From assembly GCA_913052475.1 (NCBI GenBank), contig CAJXEJ010000003.1, forward strand, positions 22,385 to 86,384: a stretch of 64,000 nt of DNA, read 5' to 3'. Source of the DNA: an uncultured Dehalococcoidia bacterium (GTDB lineage: Bacteria > Chloroflexota > Dehalococcoidia > Lucifugimonadales > Lucifugimonadaceae). The notes under the pieces are model-generated. The model was not told the DNA's origin, searched no databases, and saw only the letters and a program-made list of their open reading frames with translations. Made by a program: the position numbers and the translations under genes. Every line of letters starts with the position of its first letter. Position 1 is the stretch's first letter. Shown in pieces: positions 53,237 to 62,545 of the stretch.

Positions 53237-54433
53237 ATGTCTACCGAGCTAGATGCTCTCTGGGAAGGCTTTTCAGCAATAGGCGATGAACCGCGGATGA
53301 TCCTCATGTGGGCGATTGCCGGGGCGCTGCTCTTCGTTGGGGTTGCGAAGAAAAAAGAACCTCTGTTGTTGGTTCCGATTTCCATGGGTATTCTCTTCGC
53401 AAATCTTCCTCTTGGTGAATTGATTCGAGAAGGTGGAAACGGCGAACCGGCTGGACTACTCAAGACGTTCCAGACCGTCGGAATGGAAACCGACATATTC
53501 CCTCTGTTGATATTCCTTGGTGTTGGAGCAGCAACTGATTTCACGCCGATGCTTTCGAACCCAAAAACACTGCTACTGGGTGCCGGAGCACAGGCGGGCG
53601 TTTTCGTTGCATTGCTGGGTGCGTTGCTGCTCGGTATGACTGATTTGTTCGACTTCGGATTACTTGAGGCATCGTCGATCGGAATCATCGGTGGAGCTGA
53701 CGGCCCGACCACCATCTTTATTGCCACCCGAATGCGTGAACTCGGCGAATCGCTACCGAACGTCGAAGTTCGAGACATCGTCGGTGCGACGGCGGTTGCT
53801 GCCTACTCTTATATGGCACTGGTTCCGATCATTCAACCACCGATTATCAAGCTGCTAACGACTAAGAAAGAGCGCTTGATTCGAATGGAATACTCGGCGA
53901 AGCCTGTCTCGAAGCGGGCGCAGGTTCTGTTCCCGGTGCTGACAACGATCATCATCAGCGTATTGGTGCCCTCTGCGTCACCGCTGATCGGCATGCTGAT
54001 GCTCGGTAATCTCATCAAGGTATCGGGTGTTGTGCCACGGCTAGCAGACGTCACCGAGAACGCGTTGATGAATGCTGTCATCGTTCTACTCGGTCTCGCA
54101 GTTGGCGCAACGATGCCGGCGAATATCTTCTTGCAGCCAGAAACGATCGGTATTTTTTTGCTGGGTCTGTTTGCGTTCATGACAGCGACCGTCGCCGGAA
54201 TATTGCTCGCAAAATTGATGAACTTACTTTCGCGAGAAAAGATCAATCCGATGATCGGTGCCGCAGGAGTTTCGGCGGTTCCGATGGCGGCGCGGGTTGT
54301 TCAAGATATGGGCCAGAAAGAAGATCCCGAGAACTTCTTGCTGATGCATGCTATGGGGCCGAACGTTGCGGGTGTGATCGGTACTGCAACGGTTGCCGGA
54401 GTCTTGTTGGCTGTGGTCGAGAATATGCTCTAG
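53237..54433 (+). CDS. Sodium ion-translocating decarboxylase, beta subunit
   Basis: A 398-residue membrane protein of the OadB/MmdB/GcdB family. The conserved IIGGADGPTTIFIATR carries the Asp and Gly/Thr region of the carboxybiotin site, and MLGNLIKVSGVV and MGPNVAGVIGTATVAG are family-typical. It couples decarboxylation of carboxybiotin to outward Na+ transport. With the gamma and carrier genes before it, this is a Na+-pump core, but no alpha (carboxyltransferase) gene lies in the window. Confidence 0.93.
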   Translation: MSTELDALWEGFSAIGDEPRMILMWAIAGALLFVGVAKKKEPLLLVPISMGILFANLPLGELIREGGNGEPAGLLKTFQTVGMETDIFPLLIFLGVGAATDFTPMLSNPKTLLLGAGAQAGVFVALLGALLLGMTDLFDFGLLEASSIGIIGGADGPTTIFIATRMRELGESLPNVEVRDIVGATAVAAYSYMALVPIIQPPIIKLLTTKKERLIRMEYSAKPVSKRAQVLFPVLTTIIISVLVPSASPLIGMLMLGNLIKVSGVVPRLADVTENALMNAVIVLLGLAVGATMPANIFLQPETIGIFLLGLFAFMTATVAGILLAKLMNLLSREKINPMIGAAGVSAVPMAARVVQDMGQKEDPENFLLMHAMGPNVAGVIGTATVAGVLLAVVENML

Positions 54434-54591
54434 ACGACGGTATTTCGTTTCCTATTCCGCATAGAACTGAAAGTCGTTCAGCCCCGTTACTCTGTTGCGC
54501 TTATTGCGCGGTGGCGCGAATATCCGATTCAGATATGCACGTGAACCATCTGTTTGCGTTGCTCAGGCGATTTCATTCGGAGAATTCCAAT

Positions 54592-55494
54592 ATGCCAGAC
54601 CGTTCAATGGAGGGTATTTACCCGATTCTTTCTGCTCCAATCAATTCGAAGAGTCAGATCGTGATCGACGACCTTGAAAAAGAAGTCGAATGGTGCATCA
54701 GCAAGGGCGTTCATGGTCTCGGAATTGCGGTCGCTACTGAGATCTACAAGTTCACCGAGGAAGAGCGTGACCTGATTCTCAGCACCGTAGTCCGCGTCAA
54801 CAACGGTCGAGTGAAAGTGGTGATGAACACCGGTGGTGAGGGGACCGACGTTGCAATCTCGCTCTCCAAACGGGCTGAAGAGCTTGGTGCCGACGCACTG
54901 ATGATCCGACCGACATCGTTTATTCCCATTCAGGCATCCGAAAATATCGAGTATTTCGGGAAGATCGCTGAATCGGTTTCACTGCCGATCTTCCTACAGG
55001 ATCAGAGCACGGCGCAGGTTCCGCCTGCGATGGCGGTCGCCTGCGCGAAACGACACGAAAATCTCTGCTACATCAAGGTAGAAACAGCTCCGACACTCCC
55101 ACGTATGGGCGAGACAAATCGGCTTGCCAAAGGCACCGGATTGATCCTGTTTGGCGGGGCCGGTGGAGCGTTCGCTGTTGAGGAGTTCAAACGTGGATCG
55201 GTCGGAACCATGCCTGGTTCAACTTTGCCCGATATGTTCGTTCGAGTCTGGAACCACTACCAGGCCGGGGATGAAGATGCGGCAAGTGCCGAGATGAGTA
55301 GACATCAGTCGTTGATCAGTATTCTTGCGCAAGGTCAGGGATTTGCGAACTGGGTCTACAAGCACATTATGGTTCGCCGGGGAATATTCTCGCCGGGTTC
55401 CGAATTCGCTCGACATCCTGCCCTTAAGCCTGACGCCGAACATTTCAAGGAAATCGATAGCCTGCTTGAAAGCCTTGATTTGGTCGGGAAATAG
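54592..55494 (+). CDS. DapA/NAL-family aldolase
   Basis: About 300 residues of the dihydrodipicolinate synthase family, Schiff-base class I aldolases that split or join pyruvate units. The start region GIYPILSAPINSKSQIVIDD and KGVHGLGIAV are typical. The Schiff-base lysine lies in CYIKVETAPT near residue 162. The proton-shuttle tyrosine of LYNxP is replaced: IFLQDQST stands there, as in some sugar-acid-type members, so DapA itself is unlikely. ATG 54592 with GGAG eight bases ahead is the probable start; an in-frame GTG at 54511 is upstream. It would yield pyruvate and suits the neighbouring acid-degradation genes. Confidence 0.82.
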   Translation: MPDRSMEGIYPILSAPINSKSQIVIDDLEKEVEWCISKGVHGLGIAVATEIYKFTEEERDLILSTVVRVNNGRVKVVMNTGGEGTDVAISLSKRAEELGADALMIRPTSFIPIQASENIEYFGKIAESVSLPIFLQDQSTAQVPPAMAVACAKRHENLCYIKVETAPTLPRMGETNRLAKGTGLILFGGAGGAFAVEEFKRGSVGTMPGSTLPDMFVRVWNHYQAGDEDAASAEMSRHQSLISILAQGQGFANWVYKHIMVRRGIFSPGSEFARHPALKPDAEHFKEIDSLLESLDLVGK

Positions 55495-55576
55495 ATCTAG
55501 GCGACTATGCCGTGCGCACTATGTTGGGTGATACTAGAATCGACTTCTAAGCGATTTTACTTCCTAAGAAAACGAC

Positions 55577-55681
55577 ATGCCTGAACTCGATACCGATCCC
55601 GCAGAATGGTCCGCTGCCTGTTGTAGCTGGATCAACTCAGACCTGAGCCGAGGCACGCATTGCCGCAAGGCGGTGGGCTAG
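55577..55681 (+). CDS. Small ORF, 34 residues, coupled to the permease gene
   Basis: MPELDTDPAEWSAACCSWIN followed by SDLSRGTHCRKAVG. Its stop overlaps the GTG of the permease gene as TAGTG (55679-55683), the same arrangement used twice elsewhere in this window. No family is recognised. It has three cysteines and one histidine and is acidic at the start. It may be a real small protein, a leader that couples translation, or a chance frame. Confidence 0.4.
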   Translation: MPELDTDPAEWSAACCSWINSDLSRGTHCRKAVG

Positions 55682-56523
55682 TGTCGGACGGTCTATCGGC
55701 TCTTGCGCTTGCCGGGGCTGAACTTTCTGGAGTTGAATTGACCGGGTTGGCGATCATGTCGCTGATCGTCGGAATTGTTGGTGGAATCGTCGGCATCGCG
55801 CTCGGAGTTGTTCGACTACCGATCATGACTGCGGTGGGTATTGATCCGTTGATAGCCGCCAGCACAAACCTGTTTGTGAGCGTGTTGGGTTCGATCGCAG
55901 GATCATGGCCGGCGATTCTCCAGAACCGCATCGTTTATCGGATTGTGCTGGTTATCGGAATCCCGGCTATTGGTGGTTCGTTTGTTGGTGGCCTTTATGC
56001 CGATATCATCTCACGAACCGTGCTGTTAACCATCGTCGCTATGTTGCTTGTGTGGTCATCGACGATGATGATTGTCCGAGCAATTGCCGAACTCAGGAAC
56101 CGCCTGGCGTCGAGCGAAGACGGTGATCCCAGCACCGGTCGAGGTGATTTGAATCGGAAAACGGTTGCCCGAGAAAGTTTTGTGGGTTTCGGCATCGGTG
56201 TAATTGGTGGAGCGGTTGGTCTGGCACTGGGTGTGCTGCGAATGCCAGCCCTAATTCACGTTCTTAAGATGAAGCCTTCGCTTGCTGCCGGAACAAATCT
56301 GGCGTTGACGATTCTTGTCGGATCTTCCGGATTTACCGGTCACTTGCTTCGTGGGCGTGTCGATTGGATGCTGGTCTCTGCAATCGGAATTCCGGCGATG
56401 ACCGGAATGTTTGCTGGCTCTCGTATGGGCGGGAATGTCGATCCTGCCAAACTACGGCTGGTCGTGGGAATTGTGTTGCTCGTGGTATCTCCGCTGGTAT
56501 TCTTCGACGCTTTCTTAGGCTAG
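55681..56523 (+). CDS. TSUP/TauE-SafE-family permease
   Basis: About 280 residues with eight or so hydrophobic segments and the internal duplication of the TSUP family. The repeats show GIVGGIVGIALGVVRLPIM in the first half and GIGVIGGAVGLALGVLRMPA in the second, with ASTNLFVSVLGS and AGTNLALTILVGS as the matching halves. TSUP proteins carry sulfite, sulfonates or small organic anions. The GTG at 55681 overlaps the stop of the small ORF. The substrate is likely an organic or sulfonated acid, judged from neighbours only. Confidence 0.85.
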   Translation: MSDGLSALALAGAELSGVELTGLAIMSLIVGIVGGIVGIALGVVRLPIMTAVGIDPLIAASTNLFVSVLGSIAGSWPAILQNRIVYRIVLVIGIPAIGGSFVGGLYADIISRTVLLTIVAMLLVWSSTMMIVRAIAELRNRLASSEDGDPSTGRGDLNRKTVARESFVGFGIGVIGGAVGLALGVLRMPALIHVLKMKPSLAAGTNLALTILVGSSGFTGHLLRGRVDWMLVSAIGIPAMTGMFAGSRMGGNVDPAKLRLVVGIVLLVVSPLVFFDAFLG

Positions 56524-56548
56524 TTTCTTGTTCTCGACCGTGCGGTAG

Positions 56549-57469
56549 ATGGGCGAGCGCACTTATAATCCGCTCACCATGGAAATGCTTCCCAGAAGAG
56601 AGTCATTGTTCGCTTCGGCTCTACAGGCAGAATCGCCGCTCCAACTTGTCGGTGTCACGAACCCGTATCACGCTGTTATGGCTAAAGCCGTGGGTTTCAA
56701 GGCTCTCTATCTTTCGGGATCGGGCGTGGCCACTGCTTCGTACGGTCTTCCTGATCTGGGTATGACAACGCTCGACAACGTGCTCGAAGACGTTCGTCGA
56801 GTGACTTCTGCCGTTGATCTACCGCTACTCGTGGATGTGGATACTGGCTGGGGAGGCGCGTTCATGATCGCGAGAACGATGAAAGAGATGTCAAAGGCCG
56901 GTGCCGCCGGAGTGCATATCGAGGACCAGGTGCAGGCGAAGCGATGCGGCCATCGTCCGGGAAAACAGATCGTTTCGACCACTGAAATGTGTGATCGACT
57001 GAAAGCTGCTGCCGGAGCTAAAGAGGACGACGATTTCGTATTGATGGCCCGTACCGATGCCATTGCGAACGAAGGGGTTGATGCTGCGATTGAGCGATCG
57101 GTTGCCTATGTCGAAGCTGGAGCCGGCATGATCTTTGCCGAGGCGGTTACTGGACTGAGTGACTACAGAAAGTTCAAGGATTCTGTTGGCGTTCCGATTC
57201 TTGCTAACTTGACCGAATTTGGACAAACCCCGGCATTTACCGTCGACGAACTCCGCGATGCTGGGGTTGATATCGCCTTGTATCCGCTTACTGCGTTCAG
57301 GGCTGCGAATAAAGCCGCAGAAAAAGCACTGCGAGAGATTCGAAAAGCTGGAACTCAACAAGGGATTATTGGAGAACTGCAGACTCGTGACGAGCTGTAC
57401 GAATATCTCGAATATCACACCTACGAAAGCAAACTGGACGAGCTGTTTGACGCCGAGTCGAGTGAATAA
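56549..57469 (+). CDS. prpB: 2-methylisocitrate lyase
   Basis: A 306-residue member of the isocitrate lyase/PEP mutase superfamily. The catalytic loop is [14 protein letters not shown] with KRCGH near residue 131, typical of PrpB; metal ligands lie in [11 protein letters not shown] and IEDQ. It cleaves 2-methylisocitrate to pyruvate and succinate, the last step of the methylcitrate cycle. prpC and prpD follow directly, which secures the role. ATG 56549 starts at MGERTYNPL; an internal ATG at 56579 is possible. Confidence 0.92.
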   Translation: MGERTYNPLTMEMLPRRESLFASALQAESPLQLVGVTNPYHAVMAKAVGFKALYLSGSGVATASYGLPDLGMTTLDNVLEDVRRVTSAVDLPLLVDVDTGWGGAFMIARTMKEMSKAGAAGVHIEDQVQAKRCGHRPGKQIVSTTEMCDRLKAAAGAKEDDDFVLMARTDAIANEGVDAAIERSVAYVEAGAGMIFAEAVTGLSDYRKFKDSVGVPILANLTEFGQTPAFTVDELRDAGVDIALYPLTAFRAANKAAEKALREIRKAGTQQGIIGELQTRDELYEYLEYHTYESKLDELFDAESSE

Positions 57470-57502
57470 GTTACGCCGATCAAGCATTAGGGAAATTTTG
57501 AA

Positions 57503-58618
57503 ATGACAACATCAGGTCTGAACGGGGTAACGGCTGGCTCATCGGGAATTTCGACGGTTGGGCAAGAGGGAGTGGGGCTGACGTACCGTGGCTACTCGAT
57601 TACCGATCTTGCTGCGAATTCGACTTTCGAGGAAGTCGCCTATTTGCTTATATACGGCAATCTGCCGAAGCAGAACGAGCTTGACGCTTACAAGAAGAAG
57701 CTCATGGGTCTTCGCTCGCTGCCTAATGCGTTGAAAACCTTACTCGAAGCATTGCCTGCTTCCACGCATCCAATGGACGTGCTGAGAACGGGTACATCGC
57801 TTCTGGGTACGCTTGAGACCGAGGGTGAAAGCGGTCGCACTGCGGTGTCGGTCGGGGATCGATTGACGGCGTGCTTCGGATCTATGCTTGCCTACTGGTA
57901 CCGATTTCACTCTCGGAACGAGCGGATCGAAACCGAATCGGACGAGGAGACTGTCGCCGGCCATTTCCTGAGCTCGATGTCGGGTGGACCAGCCGATCCG
58001 CTGAAGCGAGACGCACTCGATACGACACTGATTTTGTATGCCGAGCACGAGTTCAACGCCTCGACTTTTACGGCTCGAGTCATCACTTCGACGCTGTCAG
58101 ACACGTACTCGGCGATTGCTGGAGCGATTGGTGCGTTGCGGGGGCCGCTGCATGGCGGGGCAAACGAGGCGGCGATGGAGTTTGTGTCTTCGTTCGACTC
58201 CCCTCAAGATGCTGAGAAATCGCTGGTACACATGCTGGAGGCCCGTCGTTTGATCATGGGATTCGGTCACAGGGTTTACAAGAACGGCGATCCTCGTTCG
58301 CCAATCGTGAAAGAACTTGCCAGACACCTCTCGGAAGCTGCTGGAAACACGAACTACTTCGATATTTCCGACCGCATTGAGACGGTGATGCTGCGAGAGA
58401 AAGGCATGTTCCCGAACCTTGATTTCTACGCTGCGACCGCCTACCACATGTGCGGGATTCCAACGGCGATGTTCACGCCTGTGTTCGTGATTGCTCGTAC
58501 ATCGGGCTGGATCGCTCACGTGATTGAGCAGAAAGCGGACAACAAGCTGATACGCCCTTTGTCGGACTACACGGGGCCTGAGCCGCGAGCGTACGTCGAC
58601 GTTAGGGAGCGGGGTTAG
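57503..58618 (+). CDS. prpC: 2-methylcitrate synthase / citrate synthase family
   Basis: A 371-residue citrate-synthase fold protein. Catalytic regions are [16 protein letters not shown] (first His), [17 protein letters not shown] (second His and anion-binding Arg) and the Asp within [15 protein letters not shown]. The N-terminus [20 protein letters not shown] is typical of short type II enzymes with PrpC activity. It would condense propionyl-CoA with oxaloacetate. Its TAG overlaps the prpD GTG (TAGTG), so the pair is coupled. Confidence 0.93.
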   Translation: MTTSGLNGVTAGSSGISTVGQEGVGLTYRGYSITDLAANSTFEEVAYLLIYGNLPKQNELDAYKKKLMGLRSLPNALKTLLEALPASTHPMDVLRTGTSLLGTLETEGESGRTAVSVGDRLTACFGSMLAYWYRFHSRNERIETESDEETVAGHFLSSMSGGPADPLKRDALDTTLILYAEHEFNASTFTARVITSTLSDTYSAIAGAIGALRGPLHGGANEAAMEFVSSFDSPQDAEKSLVHMLEARRLIMGFGHRVYKNGDPRSPIVKELARHLSEAAGNTNYFDISDRIETVMLREKGMFPNLDFYAATAYHMCGIPTAMFTPVFVIARTSGWIAHVIEQKADNKLIRPLSDYTGPEPRAYVDVRERG

Positions 58619-60051
58619 TGGCGACGGGTCAGCAAACAGATTCGGTTATCGCTGCGATCGCGGAATATGCGGTCAACTATGAACCAACCTCTGAACTTGC
58701 GCTCGACACAGCACGACTGACGTTGATGGACTCGATCGGGTGTGCGTTGCTTGCGATGGATTATCCGGCGTGTACGAAGTTGCTTGGACCCGACGTTGAA
58801 GGAACGGCGGTTCCGAACGGTACGAGAGTGCCTGGGACACGGTTCCAGCTTGATCCGGTGAAAGCAGCGTTCGATATCGGGGCTGCCATTCGCTGGCTTG
58901 ATTTCAATGACACATGGCTGGCTGCTGAGTGGGGTCATCCTTCCGATAATTTCGGGGCGATCTTGGCTATAGCCGATCACATGAGTCGTAAGTCTAGAAC
59001 GGAATCGACGCGACAGTTCGACGTATCTGAAGTTTTAAAAATGGGAATTAAGGCTTATGAGATTCAGGGGATTCTGGCGCTTCAAAATTCGTTTAATCGG
59101 GTGGGTATCGACCATGTGTTGCTGGTGAAGGTGGCTTCGACTGCGATTGTGACTGCGATGTTGGGCGGGGATGTGAGGCAGGTTGAGAACGCGGTTTCAA
59201 ACGCGTGGCTTGATGCGACGTTACGGACCTACCGGCATGCGCCGAATACTGGTTCACGGAAGTCCTGGGCGGCAGGCGATGCATTGGCCCGGGCGGTTCG
59301 ATTTGGGTTGAACGCCATGGCGGGTGAGATGGGTTATCCGTCGGCTTTAACGGCTCCTGGTTGGGGATTTCAGGACACATGGTTCAAGGGTGAGGAGATC
59401 GTTCTTGAGCGGAAGCTCGATTCCTATGTGATGGAGAACATTCTTTTCAAGGTTTCGTTCCCGGCGGAGTTCCACGCGCAGACGGCGGTGGAGGCTGCGT
59501 TTGAATTGCATGGGGACGTTGCTACGCGACTCGACGAGATCAACGAGATCGTGATTACTTCGCAGGAATCTGCTTTGCGGATTATCGACAAGACTGGTCC
59601 GCTAAATAATCCTGCGGACCGTGATCATTGCATTCAGTACATGACTGCGATCGGCTTACTCAAAGGTAGCCTGTCGGCGGCGGATTACGAGGATGATGTG
59701 GCTGCTGATCCGCGAGTTGATGAGCTTCGCGACAAGATGGTGATGAAGCACGATCAGCGATTTACAGACGAGTATCTCGACGCTGAGAAACGATCGATCG
59801 CAAACGCGGTGCAGGTGCGGTTCCAGGACGGTTCATCGACTGAGAATGTGACGTTTGAGTATCCAATTGGGCACAGACGCCGCCGTGAAGATGCGAAGCC
59901 ATTGCTGATGGAGAAGTTCCGGACGAATGTGGGGACTCAACTCGATGATGCGCGGGTTGAGCGGTTGGTTTCGTTGTTCGGTGATCAGGCCGTGCTTGAG
60001 GCGATGGTGGTTGATGAGTTGATGGATTTGTTGGTGCCGAGTGGCGTGTAG
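58618..60051 (+). CDS. prpD: 2-methylcitrate dehydratase
   Basis: A 477-residue MmgE/PrpD family protein. Typical segments are LTLMDSIGCALLAMDYPACT, AIRWLDFNDTWLAAEWGHPS, NAWLDATLRTYRHAPNTGSR followed by KSWAAGDALARAV, and FHAQTAVEAA. It dehydrates 2-methylcitrate to 2-methyl-cis-aconitate. GTG 58618 overlaps the prpC stop. No acnD/prpF partner is present, which fits the standard PrpD route. Confidence 0.93.
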   Translation: MATGQQTDSVIAAIAEYAVNYEPTSELALDTARLTLMDSIGCALLAMDYPACTKLLGPDVEGTAVPNGTRVPGTRFQLDPVKAAFDIGAAIRWLDFNDTWLAAEWGHPSDNFGAILAIADHMSRKSRTESTRQFDVSEVLKMGIKAYEIQGILALQNSFNRVGIDHVLLVKVASTAIVTAMLGGDVRQVENAVSNAWLDATLRTYRHAPNTGSRKSWAAGDALARAVRFGLNAMAGEMGYPSALTAPGWGFQDTWFKGEEIVLERKLDSYVMENILFKVSFPAEFHAQTAVEAAFELHGDVATRLDEINEIVITSQESALRIIDKTGPLNNPADRDHCIQYMTAIGLLKGSLSAADYEDDVAADPRVDELRDKMVMKHDQRFTDEYLDAEKRSIANAVQVRFQDGSSTENVTFEYPIGHRRRREDAKPLLMEKFRTNVGTQLDDARVERLVSLFGDQAVLEAMVVDELMDLLVPSGV

Positions 60052-60165
60052 CGGTTTGTGAGCTTCGTATGGTTGGCGTTGGACGTTTTCATCCACTCTC
60101 TAGCTCCCTTCCAAGTTGGGAGGAGTACCGGTTTCTCCGCTCGGGACATTGAGTGTGGCTGATCG
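60052..60165. repeat. Hairpin-containing intergenic spacer
   Basis: CTCCC (60104-60108) and GGGAG (60118-60122) form a small hairpin within CTCCCTTCCAAGTTGGGAGG. It resembles the dispersed repeat-like hairpins near 46450 and may act as a transcript end after prpD. Confidence 0.35.
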
Positions 60166-60285
60166 ATGATAGTCAGATCGTGCTCACCAAGAAGGCGATC
60201 TGGTGTTAATCTTTTTTCACTGTTTGTAATTTGGGTGGCGTGCAGGCGCATGTCGCTGGTCGAAGTAATAAGAGAAATCGAAAAT

Positions 60286-61965
60286 ATGGCTAAGACTACC
60301 GGTAGTGATCTTCTGATTCGTGCGTTGCGAGCGGAGAGCGTCGATACGGTCTTCGGTATCGCTGGCGATCACATTTTGCACATGCTCGATACCATGTTCG
60401 ACGCTCCGCTGCGGATGGTCGATTTCCGGCATGAGTCGGGCGCAGTTCATGCCGCCGACTCCTATTCAAGAATTTTGAAAAAGGGTGGAGTGATGCTTTC
60501 GACGACGCCCGGTCATGCGAACGCGCTGCCTGGTCTCGCAAATGCGATGCACTCCGAAGCTCCGGTTATCAATATTTCTGGATCGGCTGAATCGATCAAT
60601 ATGGGCCGTGGCGCGATGCAGGAGTTCGATCAGATCGGTGCAGCGAAACCGATCACCAAGGGCGCGTGGGACGTTCCATCACCGGCTCGAATTCCCGAGT
60701 ACGTTGCGCTGGCATTTCGGACTGCTCTGAGCGGTCGACAGGGTCCGGTTCACCTGACCATTCCGCATGATTTCCAGATGACGGAGGTTGATGACGCCGA
60801 GGTGGCTCGATACGCCCCTAACGAATACGGCACGCCAATGCAGGTGCTTGGCGATCCTGCCCAGATCGATCGAGCAATCGATGTCTTGAATTCGGCCAAG
60901 CGTCCGGTGATTTTCGCCGGATCATCAGCCGGTGCGACGGCTATTCCGGCTGAAGTTCAGCGACTTGTTGAGACGATGCGTATCCCGTTCTTCTCGGAGG
61001 ATTCGGCAAGGGCGTTGATACCGGACTCTCACGAATATTCGATGGGTCTTGGATACCAGCCGCTGAATCTGGCGGTTCGAAACGTCGGTGATGCTGATGT
61101 TGTTTTGATGCTGGGTAAAAAGCTCGATTACACGAACGGCTTTGGTGGGAACCCACCGTTCGCTGATGACACGAAGTTCGTGGTTGTTGATCCTTCGCCA
61201 GCGCAGGTCGCAAGGGCACGAACGGCTGCGGTTGGGATCGTTGGTGATGTGGGACCGATCGTGACTCAGATGGCCGATGCGGCTGAGAAACGCAATTGGG
61301 ACGAGCGAACCGAGTGGGTTGAGATGATGCGTACGGCTTTCGAGAACTGGCACTCAGGTCTGGCTGAACTTGGCAAGAGCGAAGATCCGATGCACCCGAT
61401 GCACGTTTCAAACGTTTTGCAAAAGTTTATCGATGATGACACTCACGTTACGTTTGATGGGGGTGACTATTGTCACTTCCTGCGGGCTTCGATCAAACGT
61501 GATGCACCGTACCGATTCCACAATGTTTCGAGCTTCGGGATGATCGGTGTTGGGTTGCCTTATGCGGTCGGTGCGCAAGTGGCACTGCCGGATAGCAAGG
61601 TGATTCTCGCGAACGGCGACGGATCGCTTGGCTTCAACGGCATGGAGATCGACACTATGGTTCGCCACAACCTTTCGGTGAAGATGTTCGTCGGGAACAA
61701 CTCGATCTGGGGCATCGACTGGCAGATTCAAAAAGGCTTGTATGGTCGACCGGTGTGGACCGATCTGCTGCCGACTCGCTACGACGTTATGGCGCAGGGC
61801 TTGGGTGCTCACGGCGAGCACGTGACGAAGGCTGAGGATCTGGAAGGTGCGATGAAACGGGCGTTCGCGTACGACGGCCCGGCGTTGTTGAACATTGATA
61901 TCGAGCAGGTGATTAGTCCGGTTGCCGAGGCTGCGATCAGTCGCAAAACCGGTTCGCACGGCTAG
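60286..61965 (+). CDS. Thiamine-diphosphate-dependent enzyme (acetolactate-synthase-like)
   Basis: About 559 residues of the ThDP decarboxylase/carboligase superfamily. The N-terminal Pyr domain has DFRHESGAVHAADSYSR with the catalytic glutamate. The PP domain has NGDGSLGFNGMEIDTMVRHN ending NN, the metal/ThDP motif near residue 444. Relatives include acetolactate synthase, oxalyl-CoA decarboxylase and 2-hydroxyacyl-CoA lyase; the FAD-site and CoA-site landmarks are not clear enough to choose. ATG 60286 is preferred, since the frame upstream (from 60166) is not family-like. A cupin gene follows after 14 bases. Confidence 0.82.
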   Translation: MAKTTGSDLLIRALRAESVDTVFGIAGDHILHMLDTMFDAPLRMVDFRHESGAVHAADSYSRILKKGGVMLSTTPGHANALPGLANAMHSEAPVINISGSAESINMGRGAMQEFDQIGAAKPITKGAWDVPSPARIPEYVALAFRTALSGRQGPVHLTIPHDFQMTEVDDAEVARYAPNEYGTPMQVLGDPAQIDRAIDVLNSAKRPVIFAGSSAGATAIPAEVQRLVETMRIPFFSEDSARALIPDSHEYSMGLGYQPLNLAVRNVGDADVVLMLGKKLDYTNGFGGNPPFADDTKFVVVDPSPAQVARARTAAVGIVGDVGPIVTQMADAAEKRNWDERTEWVEMMRTAFENWHSGLAELGKSEDPMHPMHVSNVLQKFIDDDTHVTFDGGDYCHFLRASIKRDAPYRFHNVSSFGMIGVGLPYAVGAQVALPDSKVILANGDGSLGFNGMEIDTMVRHNLSVKMFVGNNSIWGIDWQIQKGLYGRPVWTDLLPTRYDVMAQGLGAHGEHVTKAEDLEGAMKRAFAYDGPALLNIDIEQVISPVAEAAISRKTGSHG

Positions 61966-61979
61966 GGAGTTTTTTGGAG

Positions 61980-62342
61980 ATGCTGCCTGAAAAGTACTTC
62001 TACAGTGAGAACGATGTCGAGAAGCGTGAGCTGTTGCCGGGCGTGTGCGCACGCTTGATCTGGGGCGAGAAGATCATGATGGGCATTATCGATATCAATC
62101 CCGACACCGAGGTGCCCGAGCATTCACATCCGCACGAGCAGTGCGGTCGGGTGCTTGAGGGCGCAGCGTGGTTTTACGTTGGGGATTCTGAGCAGTTGCT
62201 GGTTGCCGGCGATCACTACGTGATTCCAGGTGATGTTCCGCATCGAGTTATGGCGACCGAAAACGGGTGTGTGGCGCTGGATATCTGGTCGCCGATTCGG
62301 GAGGAATATATCTCGGGCGATGTGGGGTTTTTCCGGGAGTAG
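61980..62342 (+). CDS. Cupin-domain protein
   Basis: A 120-residue single-domain cupin. Motif 1 is PEHSHPHEQCGRVLEG (two His and a Glu as metal ligands) and motif 2 is GDHYVIPGDVPHRVMA (third His). Such small cupins are isomerases, lyases or metal-dependent regulators. It is co-transcribed with the ThDP gene. The start is either ATG 61980, with AGGGAG ten bases ahead, or TTG 61974. Confidence 0.85.
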   Translation: MLPEKYFYSENDVEKRELLPGVCARLIWGEKIMMGIIDINPDTEVPEHSHPHEQCGRVLEGAAWFYVGDSEQLLVAGDHYVIPGDVPHRVMATENGCVALDIWSPIREEYISGDVGFFRE

Positions 62343-62545
62343 CGCGTTTTCGGCAATTCGTGGACCTTCGATCCTTCGACTTTGCTAGGACAGGCGGGGC
62401 TCAGGATGATTCGATTGGGTGGTGAGTTCCTTCTCATGCTCAACTTAGACTTTTCGGCGGCTTTGAGCCGTTTTAAGTCATATACTTGATCGTTGTTTGA
62501 TGGCTACATATTGGTCGCTTTGCGGCAGTTTCGAAAACCCTCACT

